From Deltaproteobacteria bacterium (GTDB lineage Bacteria > Desulfobacterota > Desulfobacteria > Desulfobacterales > QNYZ01), in assembly GCA_003973265.1 (NCBI GenBank), contig QNYZ01000076.1, positions 1 through 53,559 of the forward strand: a stretch of DNA of 53,559 bases, in the 5' to 3' direction. This document shows, piece after piece, positions 25,381 through 34,347 of this stretch. The notes under the pieces are model-generated. The model did no database searches. It saw nothing but the letters and a program-made list of their open reading frames with translations, and was not told where the DNA came from. The first letter of the stretch is position 1, and every line of letters begins with the position of its first letter. Made by a program: the position numbers and the translations under genes.

Positions 25381-26003
25381 CCGGTTTCGCCGCCTTACTC
25401 CTTTTTTTCATCGTCTTGGTGCCAGGACTTACTGCCCGGGCGACAGGACCGCAGGCCCGGTACTCCCCGTCACCTTCGTCGGTAAAGCTGCATGATATCA
25501 AAGATGTCATTCCCCTGCCTGCCCCCTTCCCCTGGGGGTACTGGCTCGGCGGCGGCCTGCTCCTGCTGCTCGGACTTGCCCTGGCTTTTTGGATAATCAA
25601 GAGACGGAAAAAGGAAAAAAGCATGCCATCTGCCGGCGAACAGGCGCTGGCCGCCCTGGATTCCGCAGGCAGCCTGATGGATCGTACGCAATCCCGTGCC
25701 TTTGCCGTTAAAGTGGCTGAGGTTTTGCGCACCTATATTGAAAAACGATTCCAACTCTTCCGGCCCGGCCTGACAACCAGGGAGTTTCTACAGGCCCTGA
25801 CCCGGCAGCCTGAGACCAAAATCACCCCGCTCCTTGAACATGATACCCTGCTCAGGGAGTGGTTAAACCATTGTGACATGGCAAAATTCGCACACTATCC
25901 GTTAACTCACGAGGATATGGAGCAAATGCTTGCCCAGGTTCGGGAATTCATCGAAACAACGGCAGAACCCGATACGCCGGAAAAAGGGAGGCAGGAAGGA
26001 TGA
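25377..26003 (+). CDS. DUF4381-type membrane protein of the Bat operon
   Basis: This 208-residue protein has an N-terminal signal-like helix and then a short extracytoplasmic segment ending in DVIPLPAPFPWGYW. A transmembrane helix follows at about residues 55-77, and then a cytoplasmic helical domain with LRTYIEKRF and FLQAL. This layout matches DUF4381 proteins, typical members of MoxR-VWA operons. Its function is unknown. It overlaps both neighbours by 4 bp, which implies tight co-translation with the DUF58 and BatA genes. Confidence 0.85.
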   Translation: MTGFAALLLFFIVLVPGLTARATGPQARYSPSPSSVKLHDIKDVIPLPAPFPWGYWLGGGLLLLLGLALAFWIIKRRKKEKSMPSAGEQALAALDSAGSLMDRTQSRAFAVKVAEVLRTYIEKRFQLFRPGLTTREFLQALTRQPETKITPLLEHDTLLREWLNHCDMAKFAHYPLTHEDMEQMLAQVREFIETTAEPDTPEKGRQEG

Positions 26004-26995
26004 ACACCTTTCGTTTTGCCTACCCGCAGGTCCTCTGGCTGCTGGCCCTTCTGCCCCTGCTTATCTTTCTCCGCGGGAAAAAGGGACCTGCGCCGGCCCT
26101 TGTCTTTTCCACGACCTCGATTGCCAGGGCCATCTCCGATGGAAGAAAATCGCGACCGGGCAGAGTCCCCGCCATTCTCAGGCTGCTGACACTGGCCCTG
26201 CTCGTCATGGCCCTGGCCCGGCCTCAGTTTGGCAATACGACCACAAATGTCAAGGCCTCCGGCATCGACATCCTGCTGGCGGTTGATGTGTCCGGTTCCA
26301 TGGAGGCCCGGGATTTCACGCTAAACGGCCAGCCGACCAGCCGCCTTGAAGTGGTCAAAACCGTTGTCTCCAGATTTATCAGGGAGCGCCCCAACGACCG
26401 TATCGGCCTCGTTGCCTTTGCCGGCAGGCCCTATCTTGTCTGCCCGCTGACGCTGGACCATGACTGGCTGCAAAAACGGCTCGACACCCTGAAAACAGGA
26501 ATGATCGAAGACGGAACCGCCATCGGCTCTGCCATTGCCTCGGGAACCAACCGGCTCCGCCGGAGCAAGGCAAAATCCCGTATTCTCATCTTGTTGACCG
26601 ACGGGATGAATAATGCCGGTAAGGTCGCCCCGCTGACCGCTGCCGAGGCGGCGGAAACCGTGCGGATCAAGGTGTATACCATCGGTGCCGGCACCCGGGG
26701 AGAAGCACCCATGCCCGTTGTTGATGCATTCGGCCGCAAACGGCTGGCCATGGTACGGGTGGATATTGACGAAGAGACCCTGCGCCAGGTAGCGGCCCGG
26801 ACGGGAGCACAGTACTTTCGGGCCACCAATACCAAGTCGCTGGAAAAGATCTATAAAGAGATCAACAAACTGGAAACAACGACACGCAAGATTAAACATT
26901 TCTCCATGTATCGTGAACTATTCGGATATCCCGTGCTGCTGGCCCTGTTGCTGGTTGGCGTTGAACTGGTTTTAACAAGAAGACGGCTTCCATGA
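26000..26995 (+). CDS. batA: VWA-domain membrane protein, BatA-like
   Basis: This 331-residue protein has two N-terminal membrane helices (about 8-25 and 55-75), an extracytoplasmic VWA domain (about 85-290) and a final membrane helix. The metal ion-dependent adhesion site is intact: DVSGSME, the Thr region and a later Asp in LLTDGMNN. BatA proteins were named from Bacteroides aerotolerance, though the mechanism is not settled; envelope stress resistance and chaperone-like assembly have been proposed. GGAAGG directly precedes the ATG. It overlaps the following gene by 4 bp. Confidence 0.93.
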   Translation: MNTFRFAYPQVLWLLALLPLLIFLRGKKGPAPALVFSTTSIARAISDGRKSRPGRVPAILRLLTLALLVMALARPQFGNTTTNVKASGIDILLAVDVSGSMEARDFTLNGQPTSRLEVVKTVVSRFIRERPNDRIGLVAFAGRPYLVCPLTLDHDWLQKRLDTLKTGMIEDGTAIGSAIASGTNRLRRSKAKSRILILLTDGMNNAGKVAPLTAAEAAETVRIKVYTIGAGTRGEAPMPVVDAFGRKRLAMVRVDIDEETLRQVAARTGAQYFRATNTKSLEKIYKEINKLETTTRKIKHFSMYRELFGYPVLLALLLVGVELVLTRRRLP

Positions 26996-29031
26996 TGATG
27001 AACATTCATTTTGCCCGCCCGGCCTGGCTTATTGCCGGCGGATTTGTCTGTTGCACGGTTCTTGTCCTCCTGCGGATGAGTGCCGGATGGAAACAGAAAA
27101 AGATGACCCGCTTTGTCTCGGCAAAAATGTGGGCCCAACTGACCGCCAATGTTTCCGCCACCCGGCGCCGGCTGAAAATGATTCTGCTGCTGACTGCCGT
27201 GTTCGGCTGTTTTGTCGCCCTGGCCAGGCCCCAATACGGGGAGCAATGGATAGATGTCAGGCAAAAGGGGATTGATATCCTGATCGGCCTGGATACCTCC
27301 CGTTCCATGCTGGCCCCGGATATCCGGCCCAACCGGCTGGCACGGGCCAAACTGGCCATCAAGGATTTTGTCGACCGCCTCGGCGGGGACCGGGTCGGCT
27401 TGATCCCCTTTGCCGGTACCTCATTTCTGATGTGTCCGCTGACCACTGATTACAACGCCTTTAATGAATCCCTTGATGCCGTTACCCCGGCCAGTATTCC
27501 GGTGGGAGGTACCAATATGGCCGAGGTAATCACCAAAGCGGAGAAGATTTTACACAACGAGTCCAATTACAAGATACTCATTCTTGTCACCGATGGTGAA
27601 AACCTCCAGGGCAGGGCACTGGCCGCAGCCGGAGACGCCGCCAGACAGAAAATGACCATCTATACGGTCGGCGTCGGCACCAGGGCCGGCGAGCTCATTC
27701 CGGACGCGAAGAACCGGGGCAACTTTATCAAGGACGAAAGCGGCAATTTTATCCGTTCCCGGCTGGATGAAAAAACGCTCAAAAAAATTGCCGAACTGAC
27801 CGGAGGCATGTATGTGCCCCTGGGTTCCATGGGCCAGGGTTTTACCACTATTTACCAGGAGAAACTGAAACTCGTTCCCAAGGAAGAACACCGGGAACGA
27901 AAACAGCGCCGGCCCATTGAACGATTTTACTGGCCGCTGGCCCTGTCCATTATCCTCTTGTTTATCGAATTCCTTGTTTCCGGCAGAAAGTCAACCGGGT
28001 TATCTGGTCTGCCCTTTATCCGAACGGCTGGTCGACGCCTCTTTACGCAGGGGAAATTACTTATTGTTTTTCTTCTTCTCCTCATACGACCATTGAGCGC
28101 CAATGGTTCGACCGCCGATCAGCTCTTCCACGCGGGAAAGCTCGATCAGGCGGAAAAAGTCTATGCGACAAAGATGAAGCAACAACCGGATAACCCGGTG
28201 CTGCAGTTTAACATGGGTGATGTTCAGTATAGAAAAAAGGACTTTGCCAGGGCAAAAGACTTGTTTTCCAAATCCCTTGCAACCGATGATCTTGCGCTCC
28301 AGGCCAAATCCTATTTCAATCTCGGCAATACCCGGTTTCAATTGGGGCAATCCACGCTCAAAACCGATCCGGAGCAGACCATCGAACATTACCGCAAAGC
28401 GGTCGAGGCCTTTGAGGGGTGTCTCAAGCTCCGGCCCGAAGATAAGGATGCCCGGGAAAATTTAGCCATCGTTAAAAAAGAGTTGGAAAAACTGAAACGG
28501 CAGCAACAGAAAAAAAAAGAAAAGAAGGATCAACAAAAGGCACCGGAAAAAGACCGCAAGAGTAAAAACCGGAAAAATTCCGGGCAGAAGAACCAACAGA
28601 ACCAGGATCATTCGCAGCAGCCCGGGGATCGAAAAACCGGGCAGAAGAAGAACAACGACGGGCAGGACAACAAAAACCCGAAAATGACAAATTCGCCTGA
28701 AAAAAACAGGCGAAACGACACGAAAAATCGTAAAAATACCGCCGGGCACCCGCCAAAAGAACCGCAAATGAACAGCAAAGAGAAAACCAGCGGCGGCACG
28801 GACAAGGAAAAAAGCAGGGGTAACGATTCCATCCGGGCCCGGTCTCCACAAGCAGGTTCCAGCACGGACCGGCAGATGAGCAAAGCGGATGCCAGCCGCC
28901 GCAAACAGGGAAAGATGACCCGGGCCGAGGCGGCGAACCTGCTCGATGCACTGAAAAATGAGGAAGGACGGCTTGAATTTATACCAAACCGCACCGGCGA
29001 AGAGCGGCCGCCGATCCTGAAAAACTGGTAA
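26992..29031 (+). CDS. BatB-BatC fusion: VWA plus TPR membrane protein
   Basis: This 679-residue protein joins what are often two genes. Residues 1-330 form a BatB-like part with membrane helices, a VWA domain with MIDAS DTSRSM, LVTDGENLQG and a closing helix. Then come a second hydrophobic segment and a TPR region (about 365-480: PVLQFNMGDVQYRKKDFARAKDLFSKS). The last 180 residues are a charged Lys/Gln/Asn-rich tail ending in Trp, as in BatC proteins. The tail makes long spurious open frames on the opposite strand. It is probably anchored with its TPR and tail outside the cytoplasm. Three consecutive ATG codons start it, so the exact one is uncertain. Confidence 0.9.
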   Translation: MMMNIHFARPAWLIAGGFVCCTVLVLLRMSAGWKQKKMTRFVSAKMWAQLTANVSATRRRLKMILLLTAVFGCFVALARPQYGEQWIDVRQKGIDILIGLDTSRSMLAPDIRPNRLARAKLAIKDFVDRLGGDRVGLIPFAGTSFLMCPLTTDYNAFNESLDAVTPASIPVGGTNMAEVITKAEKILHNESNYKILILVTDGENLQGRALAAAGDAARQKMTIYTVGVGTRAGELIPDAKNRGNFIKDESGNFIRSRLDEKTLKKIAELTGGMYVPLGSMGQGFTTIYQEKLKLVPKEEHRERKQRRPIERFYWPLALSIILLFIEFLVSGRKSTGLSGLPFIRTAGRRLFTQGKLLIVFLLLLIRPLSANGSTADQLFHAGKLDQAEKVYATKMKQQPDNPVLQFNMGDVQYRKKDFARAKDLFSKSLATDDLALQAKSYFNLGNTRFQLGQSTLKTDPEQTIEHYRKAVEAFEGCLKLRPEDKDARENLAIVKKELEKLKRQQQKKKEKKDQQKAPEKDRKSKNRKNSGQKNQQNQDHSQQPGDRKTGQKKNNDGQDNKNPKMTNSPEKNRRNDTKNRKNTAGHPPKEPQMNSKEKTSGGTDKEKSRGNDSIRARSPQAGSSTDRQMSKADASRRKQGKMTRAEAANLLDALKNEEGRLEFIPNRTGEERPPILKNW

Positions 29032-29110
29032 AAAACACTTAAAAAACAAAAAGAGTAACCGCTCAAAACAGCTTGCTTGACATTTTACTTTTACACGTTG
29101 AAAGCCTCTT

Positions 29111-30964
29111 ATGAAGAACGCGCCATATCATATTCTGTTTTTGTCCATCTTATCGCTTCTACTTCCGGCCCTGTTTCCTTCGGGGCTTCTGGCCGCCAAT
29201 ATTTCCGTCCAGGCCCAATTGCAGCCGACCCGATTTGCCATGGATCAGAATGCCCGCCTGACCCTGACGGTTACCGGCGCTTCTTCCGCCGAGCCGGAAG
29301 AACCAAGGGGGGACGAACTTCGTTTCTTCTCGCTCGGCCAGTCCACCCGGGTGCAGTGGATCAACGGCACGTCTTCGTCATCGGTGGCCTATACCTACCG
29401 CGTACAGGCCACCCGGCCCGGGGCCCACACCATTGCCCCCATAGCCGTTACCGTGGATGGAAAAACCTACAAAACAAAAGCTATCAACTGCACGGTCAGT
29501 CCGGCCGGCGCGGGTTCAAATCCACCATCCGGGCAGCCGGGAGGACGGGCCGCCCAGCCGCCTCCGTCAGCATCAACCCGGCTTCGCTCCGGCAAAGCGG
29601 ATCAGATCGGCTTTATGCGTCTCCTTCCCAAAAAGGAGACCGTCTATGCCGGCGAGTTGATTCCCTTTACCATCAAGGCCTATTTTCATCAGGGTATGCG
29701 GGTGACAATCAAGTCCAATCCCCGGCTGACAAACGACAATTTTGTCCTCGAATCCATGGACGATAAACCCGTCCAGAGCGAAGAGATGATCGGCGGCGTC
29801 CCCTATACCCTGCTGACCTGGCATGGTTCCCTCTCCGCCGTCAAGCAGGGAATATTTCCCCTGGAAATGGAGATGGACACCTCCCTGCTTGTACGAAGCA
29901 GGCGACAGCGGCCTTTTTCCATGTTTGATGATCCGTTTTTTGACGATTTTTTCGGCGGATACACACAAAAAGACATCACCCTTCTCAGTCCCAAAAAAGA
30001 TATTACGGTCAATGATTTGCCCCGGCAGGGAAAACCGGTGCAGTTCAGCGGTGCCATCGGCTCGTTCAGCCTGGCGGTGAATGCCCGTCCGCTCACCGTG
30101 GCCCCCGGCGATCCCATTACCCTGCATATGATCGTCCAGGGGAACGGCAACTTTGACCGGGTCAAAGCGCCGGTTTTTACCGGAACCAGACAGAACTGGA
30201 AAACCTATCCGCCATCTGCAGGCAAACTGACAGGCGATCAGGGAATCGTAAAAAAAGAATTTGAGCAGGCCATTATCCCCACCAACGGGAATATACGCCA
30301 AATACCGGCGGTGGAATTTACCTACTTTGATCCGGATAGCCAAAAGTACATCCGCCTGCACAGCAATCCCATTGATCTCACCATGCAGGCCGCCGCCGGT
30401 TCCCGGACGGCGCAGCCCCAGGCCCAGGCCCCCCGCCCGCAGCTGGAAAAAGGCCAGGCAACACAAACACCGGATTCTTCCCCGGCGGCCGCGCTGGCAC
30501 CGATTCATACCCGGTTCGGCCGCGGAGTAACAGCACTGCAACCACTCTATCGCAAACGGTGGTTCCAGCTCTTTATGGTTGTCAATATCCTTGTTTTTCT
30601 CACGGCGCTGGCACTCCTGCAGCGTCGCAGACAACGGCTCGCCCACCCGGAACGCATCAGGAAAAAACAGATAATCCGGCAGATCGACCAACTACTGGCC
30701 CAGGCAAAGCAGGCCATGCAGGAAAAAGACAGCCATCGCTTCCTGATACGCTGCCGCAAGATACTGCAGGTACAATTCGGCTTTGCCTGGAAGGTTGAGC
30801 CAAGGGCGATCAGCGCCGCTGACCTTGAACACCGGCTGGGAAAGGACTCCCCCCTGACGGAAATCTTAAAAAAATCGGAACATGCCGCCTATTCCGGTGA
30901 GACAATATCCGACCAGGAAATGCAGGATATCTACCGGACACTGCAAGAAGAGGTCAAACAATGA
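29111..30964 (+). CDS. batD: BatD-like oxygen-tolerance family membrane protein
   Basis: This 617-residue protein has a signal peptide (LLPALFPSGLLAA), then a large periplasmic part of Ig-like beta domains (about residues 30-420), a Pro/Gln-rich linker, one transmembrane helix (about 485-505) and a cytoplasmic helical domain. The early pattern NISVQAQLQPTRFAMDQ and the internal PFTIKAYFHQGMRV segment are typical of the BatD (oxygen tolerance) family. An 80-bp gap separates it from the preceding gene. Its stop overlaps the next start by 4 bp. Its role is presumably structural, organising the Bat complex in the envelope. Confidence 0.9.
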   Translation: MKNAPYHILFLSILSLLLPALFPSGLLAANISVQAQLQPTRFAMDQNARLTLTVTGASSAEPEEPRGDELRFFSLGQSTRVQWINGTSSSSVAYTYRVQATRPGAHTIAPIAVTVDGKTYKTKAINCTVSPAGAGSNPPSGQPGGRAAQPPPSASTRLRSGKADQIGFMRLLPKKETVYAGELIPFTIKAYFHQGMRVTIKSNPRLTNDNFVLESMDDKPVQSEEMIGGVPYTLLTWHGSLSAVKQGIFPLEMEMDTSLLVRSRRQRPFSMFDDPFFDDFFGGYTQKDITLLSPKKDITVNDLPRQGKPVQFSGAIGSFSLAVNARPLTVAPGDPITLHMIVQGNGNFDRVKAPVFTGTRQNWKTYPPSAGKLTGDQGIVKKEFEQAIIPTNGNIRQIPAVEFTYFDPDSQKYIRLHSNPIDLTMQAAAGSRTAQPQAQAPRPQLEKGQATQTPDSSPAAALAPIHTRFGRGVTALQPLYRKRWFQLFMVVNILVFLTALALLQRRRQRLAHPERIRKKQIIRQIDQLLAQAKQAMQEKDSHRFLIRCRKILQVQFGFAWKVEPRAISAADLEHRLGKDSPLTEILKKSEHAAYSGETISDQEMQDIYRTLQEEVKQ

Positions 30965-31737
30965 AACACCCCCTGCCCCGCCCTTTCCGGCAGCATTTTT
31001 TTCTCCTGATACTCTGCCTGCTGTTTTTACCATCAAGCCTGCAGGCGGCGGATTATTTCGATCTTGGCAACCAGGCCTACATGCGTAAAGACGATGCCGC
31101 CGCAATCACCTATTACAGGAAGGCGGTAAAAAACCGTGGATTTTCGGCCGCCCTGCTCTACAATCTTGGCAACTGCTATGCCCGGTCCGGCAAAACCGGC
31201 CCGGCTGTCCTGGCCTATGAACAGGCGCTCCGGCTTGACCCGGCCGATCCGGATATTCGCACCAATCTGGAAAGCATCCGGAAAGCCAACGGACTCTACC
31301 CGCCGAATCAATCCTGGTGGAGACAGGTAAAGAATATCCTTGGTGCAGACCAGTGGCTTTTGCTTGCGGCCACAGGATTCGCGCTTTTTTCCGGCAGTCT
31401 TCTGCTACTGGCCCTTGTCCGGCAATCATGGCTGCAACGAGCCCTCAAAACCGTGGCCGTCATGGCATCGGCCTGTGCCCTGCTCGCCCTGCCGCCGGCC
31501 CTGTCCAGCTATCAGGACTGGCGTGACGATATTGTCCTGGTACCGGCCAGACTGAATATCTCACCCTTTGCCAAAGCCGCCTCGGCAGGCACAATACAAG
31601 CGGGACGAAAAGTCCATCCCCTGAAAACCTACAAGAACTTTATTCTCGTGCGGGACACAAACGGAAGGAAAGGATGGTTGCCGGCCCGGGAACTGGGCCC
31701 CATCGAGCAGCTTACGGCAACAGTCACGGTACCATAA
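30961..31737 (+). CDS. batE: BatE-like TPR and SH3-type protein
   Basis: This 258-residue protein has an N-terminal signal/anchor helix and about two TPR repeats (residues 30-110, with DYFDLGNQAYMRKDDAAAITYYRKA and LYNLGNCYARSGK). Two membrane helices follow (about 128-150 and 160-175), and then a C-terminal bacterial SH3-like domain (about 190-255, with GRKVHPLKTYKNFILVRDTNGRKGWLPA). This matches BatE. It is the last gene of the MoxR/Bat operon and converges with the cobalamin operon; only 21 bp separate the two stop codons and no clear terminator is seen. Confidence 0.88.
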   Translation: MKHPLPRPFRQHFFLLILCLLFLPSSLQAADYFDLGNQAYMRKDDAAAITYYRKAVKNRGFSAALLYNLGNCYARSGKTGPAVLAYEQALRLDPADPDIRTNLESIRKANGLYPPNQSWWRQVKNILGADQWLLLAATGFALFSGSLLLLALVRQSWLQRALKTVAVMASACALLALPPALSSYQDWRDDIVLVPARLNISPFAKAASAGTIQAGRKVHPLKTYKNFILVRDTNGRKGWLPARELGPIEQLTATVTVP

Positions 31738-31758
31738 CATCCAGGTACCTGCCCGTAT

Positions 31759-32637
31759 CTATCCGATGGCATATTTTTTCCCGTAACCCCTGGGGGTAAA
31801 CATAAAGCCTGCGGAAGCACAGGTGCTGCTGTTTCCGATAAATACCGTCGTCTGCATGTTGACATCGGCCAGGTGCAATTGATCCAGGGTGGTGATATGA
31901 ACAACCTGTTCGGGCCGCATGGCGGCGGTGACAATCCCCACCGGGGTATGACCGTCGCGGTAGCCGAGGACGATCTCCCGGGTTTTTTGCAGCTGCCAGT
32001 TTCGCTTCCTGCTCTTGGGGTTGTAGATCACCATGACAAAATCAGCCTGGGCAGCGGCGATGATCCGCTTTTCGATGACGTCCCAGGGCGTCAGCAGGTC
32101 GCTCAGGCTGATGGCGGCAAAATCATGGGTCAGCGGTGCGCCCAGCAGGGCGGCGCCGGCACACAGGGCGGGGATGCCGGGGACCACTTCAATCCGGAGC
32201 GAGGGCTTTTCAGTATTTGCAAGAAAATCCCCGGCCGGAATAACGTCGATCCGCCGCTGGACGCACATCTCGAATGCCAGGCCGGCCATGGCGTAAATCC
32301 CCGGATCACCGCTGGACACCAGGGCCACGGCACTGCCGGACATGGCGGCAGCAAGGGCCGCAGCCACCCGCTCGACCTCTTTCGTCATACCGGTACTGAT
32401 GATCTCCTTACCTTTGATGAGCGGCCGAATCAGGTCCACATAGGTCCCGTATCCCACCACGGTATCGGCGCCTGACAATACCTGCCTGGCCCGTACGGAA
32501 AGATGGTCTAGGGCGCCGGGTCCGATCCCGACGATGTACAGTCCTTTCTGGCAATGGCCACGGTCACATTGCGGGTGTTCTGTTTGGGGACGATCAGTTG
32601 ACCGTTTCGGCTGGCCAGAATCGCTGCGGCTTCGCAT
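31759..32637 (-). CDS. cbiH: Precorrin-3B C17-methyltransferase (CbiH/CobJ)
   Basis: This SAM-dependent methyltransferase makes the ring-contracted macrocycle from cobalt-factor III in the anaerobic cobalamin pathway. The core starts at LYIVGIGPG (about residue 34), with LVSSGDPGIYAMAG, the tetrapyrrole methylase signature and VIYNPKSRKRNW later. It is the last gene of the operon. Its start is odd: the only ATG in frame (32637) lies 130 nt inside cbiG, and between that ATG and the core no GTG or TTG exists; the nearest candidate is a CTG at the core. The first 30 residues are therefore doubtful. A fusion with CbiG through frameshifting is a further possibility. Confidence 0.92.
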   Translation of the reverse strand: MRSRSDSGQPKRSTDRPQTEHPQCDRGHCQKGLYIVGIGPGALDHLSVRARQVLSGADTVVGYGTYVDLIRPLIKGKEIISTGMTKEVERVAAALAAAMSGSAVALVSSGDPGIYAMAGLAFEMCVQRRIDVIPAGDFLANTEKPSLRIEVVPGIPALCAGAALLGAPLTHDFAAISLSDLLTPWDVIEKRIIAAAQADFVMVIYNPKSRKRNWQLQKTREIVLGYRDGHTPVGIVTAAMRPEQVVHITTLDQLHLADVNMQTTVFIGNSSTCASAGFMFTPRGYGKKYAIG

Positions 32638-33587
32638 ACGCTTTTCACTCCTACGTGTTTTTCAACCATGACCGATGGGGTGGGCACATCCGGTACCTGG
32701 TTGAGTTCGTCTTTTGAAAAAACAGTCAGTGGAACATCAAAATCGGCGGCCAGTGCCACCAGTCCGGCCTCGTCGGATTTCAGATCGATGGTGGCAATCC
32801 CGCAAATACTGTCCGGTGCCAGCCCGAACCGGCCCAGGGTACCGAATAAAAGGTCCCGGATTTCTTCTTTGGGCGTGTACCGGTTGCATCCGATCCCGGC
32901 CACCAGGGAAGGCGGCCGGAGCACCAGCATACGGGGCGGCGGATCGGCGGTGACGTCATCAACAAATACGCCGGCCGTCGGCAGCGAACCGGCTTCGTCT
33001 GCTTCGATCCGTGAAAAGGGGACCGCTCCGGGCAGCAGGTCTTCCAGCCACCGTGAAGGATCATGAACCACCACCGGTTCGTCCAGCAGGAGGGCCATGT
33101 TGACCGTCTTGATGGCCGCCGGGTTTTCAATCTTTAATCCTTTTTCCGTGGCGATCACGTCGATGGCCGGCTTGCGATTGACATCCGTAGCCGTGGTAAT
33201 CACCGGCGTGGCACCGAAAATGGCTGCCACATCCCGGGCCAGCCGGTTGGCCCCGCCGATATGACCGGACAGCAGGCTGATGACGAATTGCCCCTTGTCA
33301 TCGATGACGACCACCGCCGGATCCGTCGTCTTGTGGATGAGAAGCGGAGCAACGGTGCGCACCACGATCCCGGTCGACATGATGAAAAGATGCCCGGAAA
33401 ACCGGTTGAATTCACGGGAGACGGCCGGGCCGAGACGGTCGACGCATTTTCCGCCGGTGGCCGCCTGGCCTTCCAGTCGGCGGGTGTAAAAAAGTATCGT
33501 ATCCGGCCGGGCTGCGATAATTTTTTCGGCCACGGCCAGGCCGTTGGGCGTTACCACCCAGACGGCCAGGTTATCCGCGGTATCCAT
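32508..33587 (-). CDS. cbiG: Cobalt-precorrin-5A hydrolase
   Basis: This 359-residue protein is CbiG, which opens the delta-lactone and releases acetaldehyde during anaerobic corrin synthesis. Domains in order: an N-terminal CbiG domain (LAVWVVTPNGLAVAEKI, HLFIMSTGIVVRTVAPLL, SGHIGGANRLARDVAAI), a middle domain (about 145-230) and a C-terminal domain starting at VAGIGCNRYTPKEEI. That last domain closes with NVTVAIAR, after which a short tail ends the protein. It overlaps cbiF by 17 bp and the downstream cbiH frame by 130 bp. Confidence 0.95.
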   Translation of the reverse strand: MDTADNLAVWVVTPNGLAVAEKIIAARPDTILFYTRRLEGQAATGGKCVDRLGPAVSREFNRFSGHLFIMSTGIVVRTVAPLLIHKTTDPAVVVIDDKGQFVISLLSGHIGGANRLARDVAAIFGATPVITTATDVNRKPAIDVIATEKGLKIENPAAIKTVNMALLLDEPVVVHDPSRWLEDLLPGAVPFSRIEADEAGSLPTAGVFVDDVTADPPPRMLVLRPPSLVAGIGCNRYTPKEEIRDLLFGTLGRFGLAPDSICGIATIDLKSDEAGLVALAADFDVPLTVFSKDELNQVPDVPTPSVMVEKHVGVKSVCEAAAILASRNGQLIVPKQNTRNVTVAIARKDCTSSGSDPAP

Positions 33588-34347
33588 GGGAGAAATCCTT
33601 GTGGTAGAGTTTGGAGCGCAGGCCTTCCCGCGCCGCAGGGTCGGCCATGGCCGGCCCGACCATGATGACGGCGTGCCGATCGATACCGGCGGTTTTAATT
33701 GTCTTTACCAAAGCATCCAGCCGGGTTGAAATGATTTTTTCATCCGGATGACTGACCCGATAGGCCACGGCGCAGGGCGCATCGGGTCCGTAGGCATCGG
33801 CCAGAATCGGCGCTACCTTGTCAATCAACGCCATGCTCAGATAAATCACCATGGATGCCCCATGTTGTGCCAGGGATACCAGGCGTTCGGCCTCGGGCAC
33901 CTTCGTCCGCCCCTCCATCCGGGTGAGGATCAGGGTCTGGGTCTGTTCGGGAACGGTGTATTCAATGCCCATGGCGGCGGCGGCGGCAAATGCGGCCGTA
34001 ACGCCCGGAATGATCCGGTAGGAGATACGGCGTTTTCGCAGCTCGGCCATCTGTTCCATGATGGCCCCGTACAGGCTGGGATCACCGGTGTGAAGCCGCA
34101 CCACACGTTGACCGGACGCGTGGGCCGTGACCATGGTATCGATAATCTGCGCCAGGTCCATGCCGGCGCTGGAAACCTGCTCGGCCTTTTCAGGCGCCCA
34201 GGTAAGCACGGCCTCGGGTACCAGTGACCCGGCATAAAGGACCAGGTCTGCCCGGGCCAGTGCCCTCTGGCCTTTGACGGTAATCAGATCCGGATCGCCC
34301 GGACCGGCGCCGCAGAAAATAATCGGATGTTGATCGGTTTGATTCAT
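33571..34347 (-). CDS. cbiF: Cobalt-precorrin-4 C11-methyltransferase
   Basis: This 258-residue SAM-dependent tetrapyrrole methylase is CbiF/CobM. It shows the N-terminal IIFCGAGPGDPDLITVKG loop, YAGSLVPEAVL, RLHTGDPSLYGA and the later PGVTAAFAAAAAMGIEYT, which separates CbiF from other family members. The length is normal. It adds the C11 methyl group to cobalt-precorrin-4. Start and stop overlap the flanking cbiET and cbiG genes, consistent with one polycistronic message. Confidence 0.96.
   Translation of the reverse strand: MNQTDQHPIIFCGAGPGDPDLITVKGQRALARADLVLYAGSLVPEAVLTWAPEKAEQVSSAGMDLAQIIDTMVTAHASGQRVVRLHTGDPSLYGAIMEQMAELRKRRISYRIIPGVTAAFAAAAAMGIEYTVPEQTQTLILTRMEGRTKVPEAERLVSLAQHGASMVIYLSMALIDKVAPILADAYGPDAPCAVAYRVSHPDEKIISTRLDALVKTIKTAGIDRHAVIMVGPAMADPAAREGLRSKLYHKDFSHGYRG

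Noticed and set aside
28462..29066. Long Phe/Leu-rich frames on the minus strand opposite the BatB tail
   Set aside because: They are antisense reflections of Lys/Gln/Asn-rich codons, not membrane protein genes.
29077..29766. 229-codon plus-strand frame overlapping batD
   Set aside because: It is a shifted frame of batD, which has a signal peptide and a full family match.
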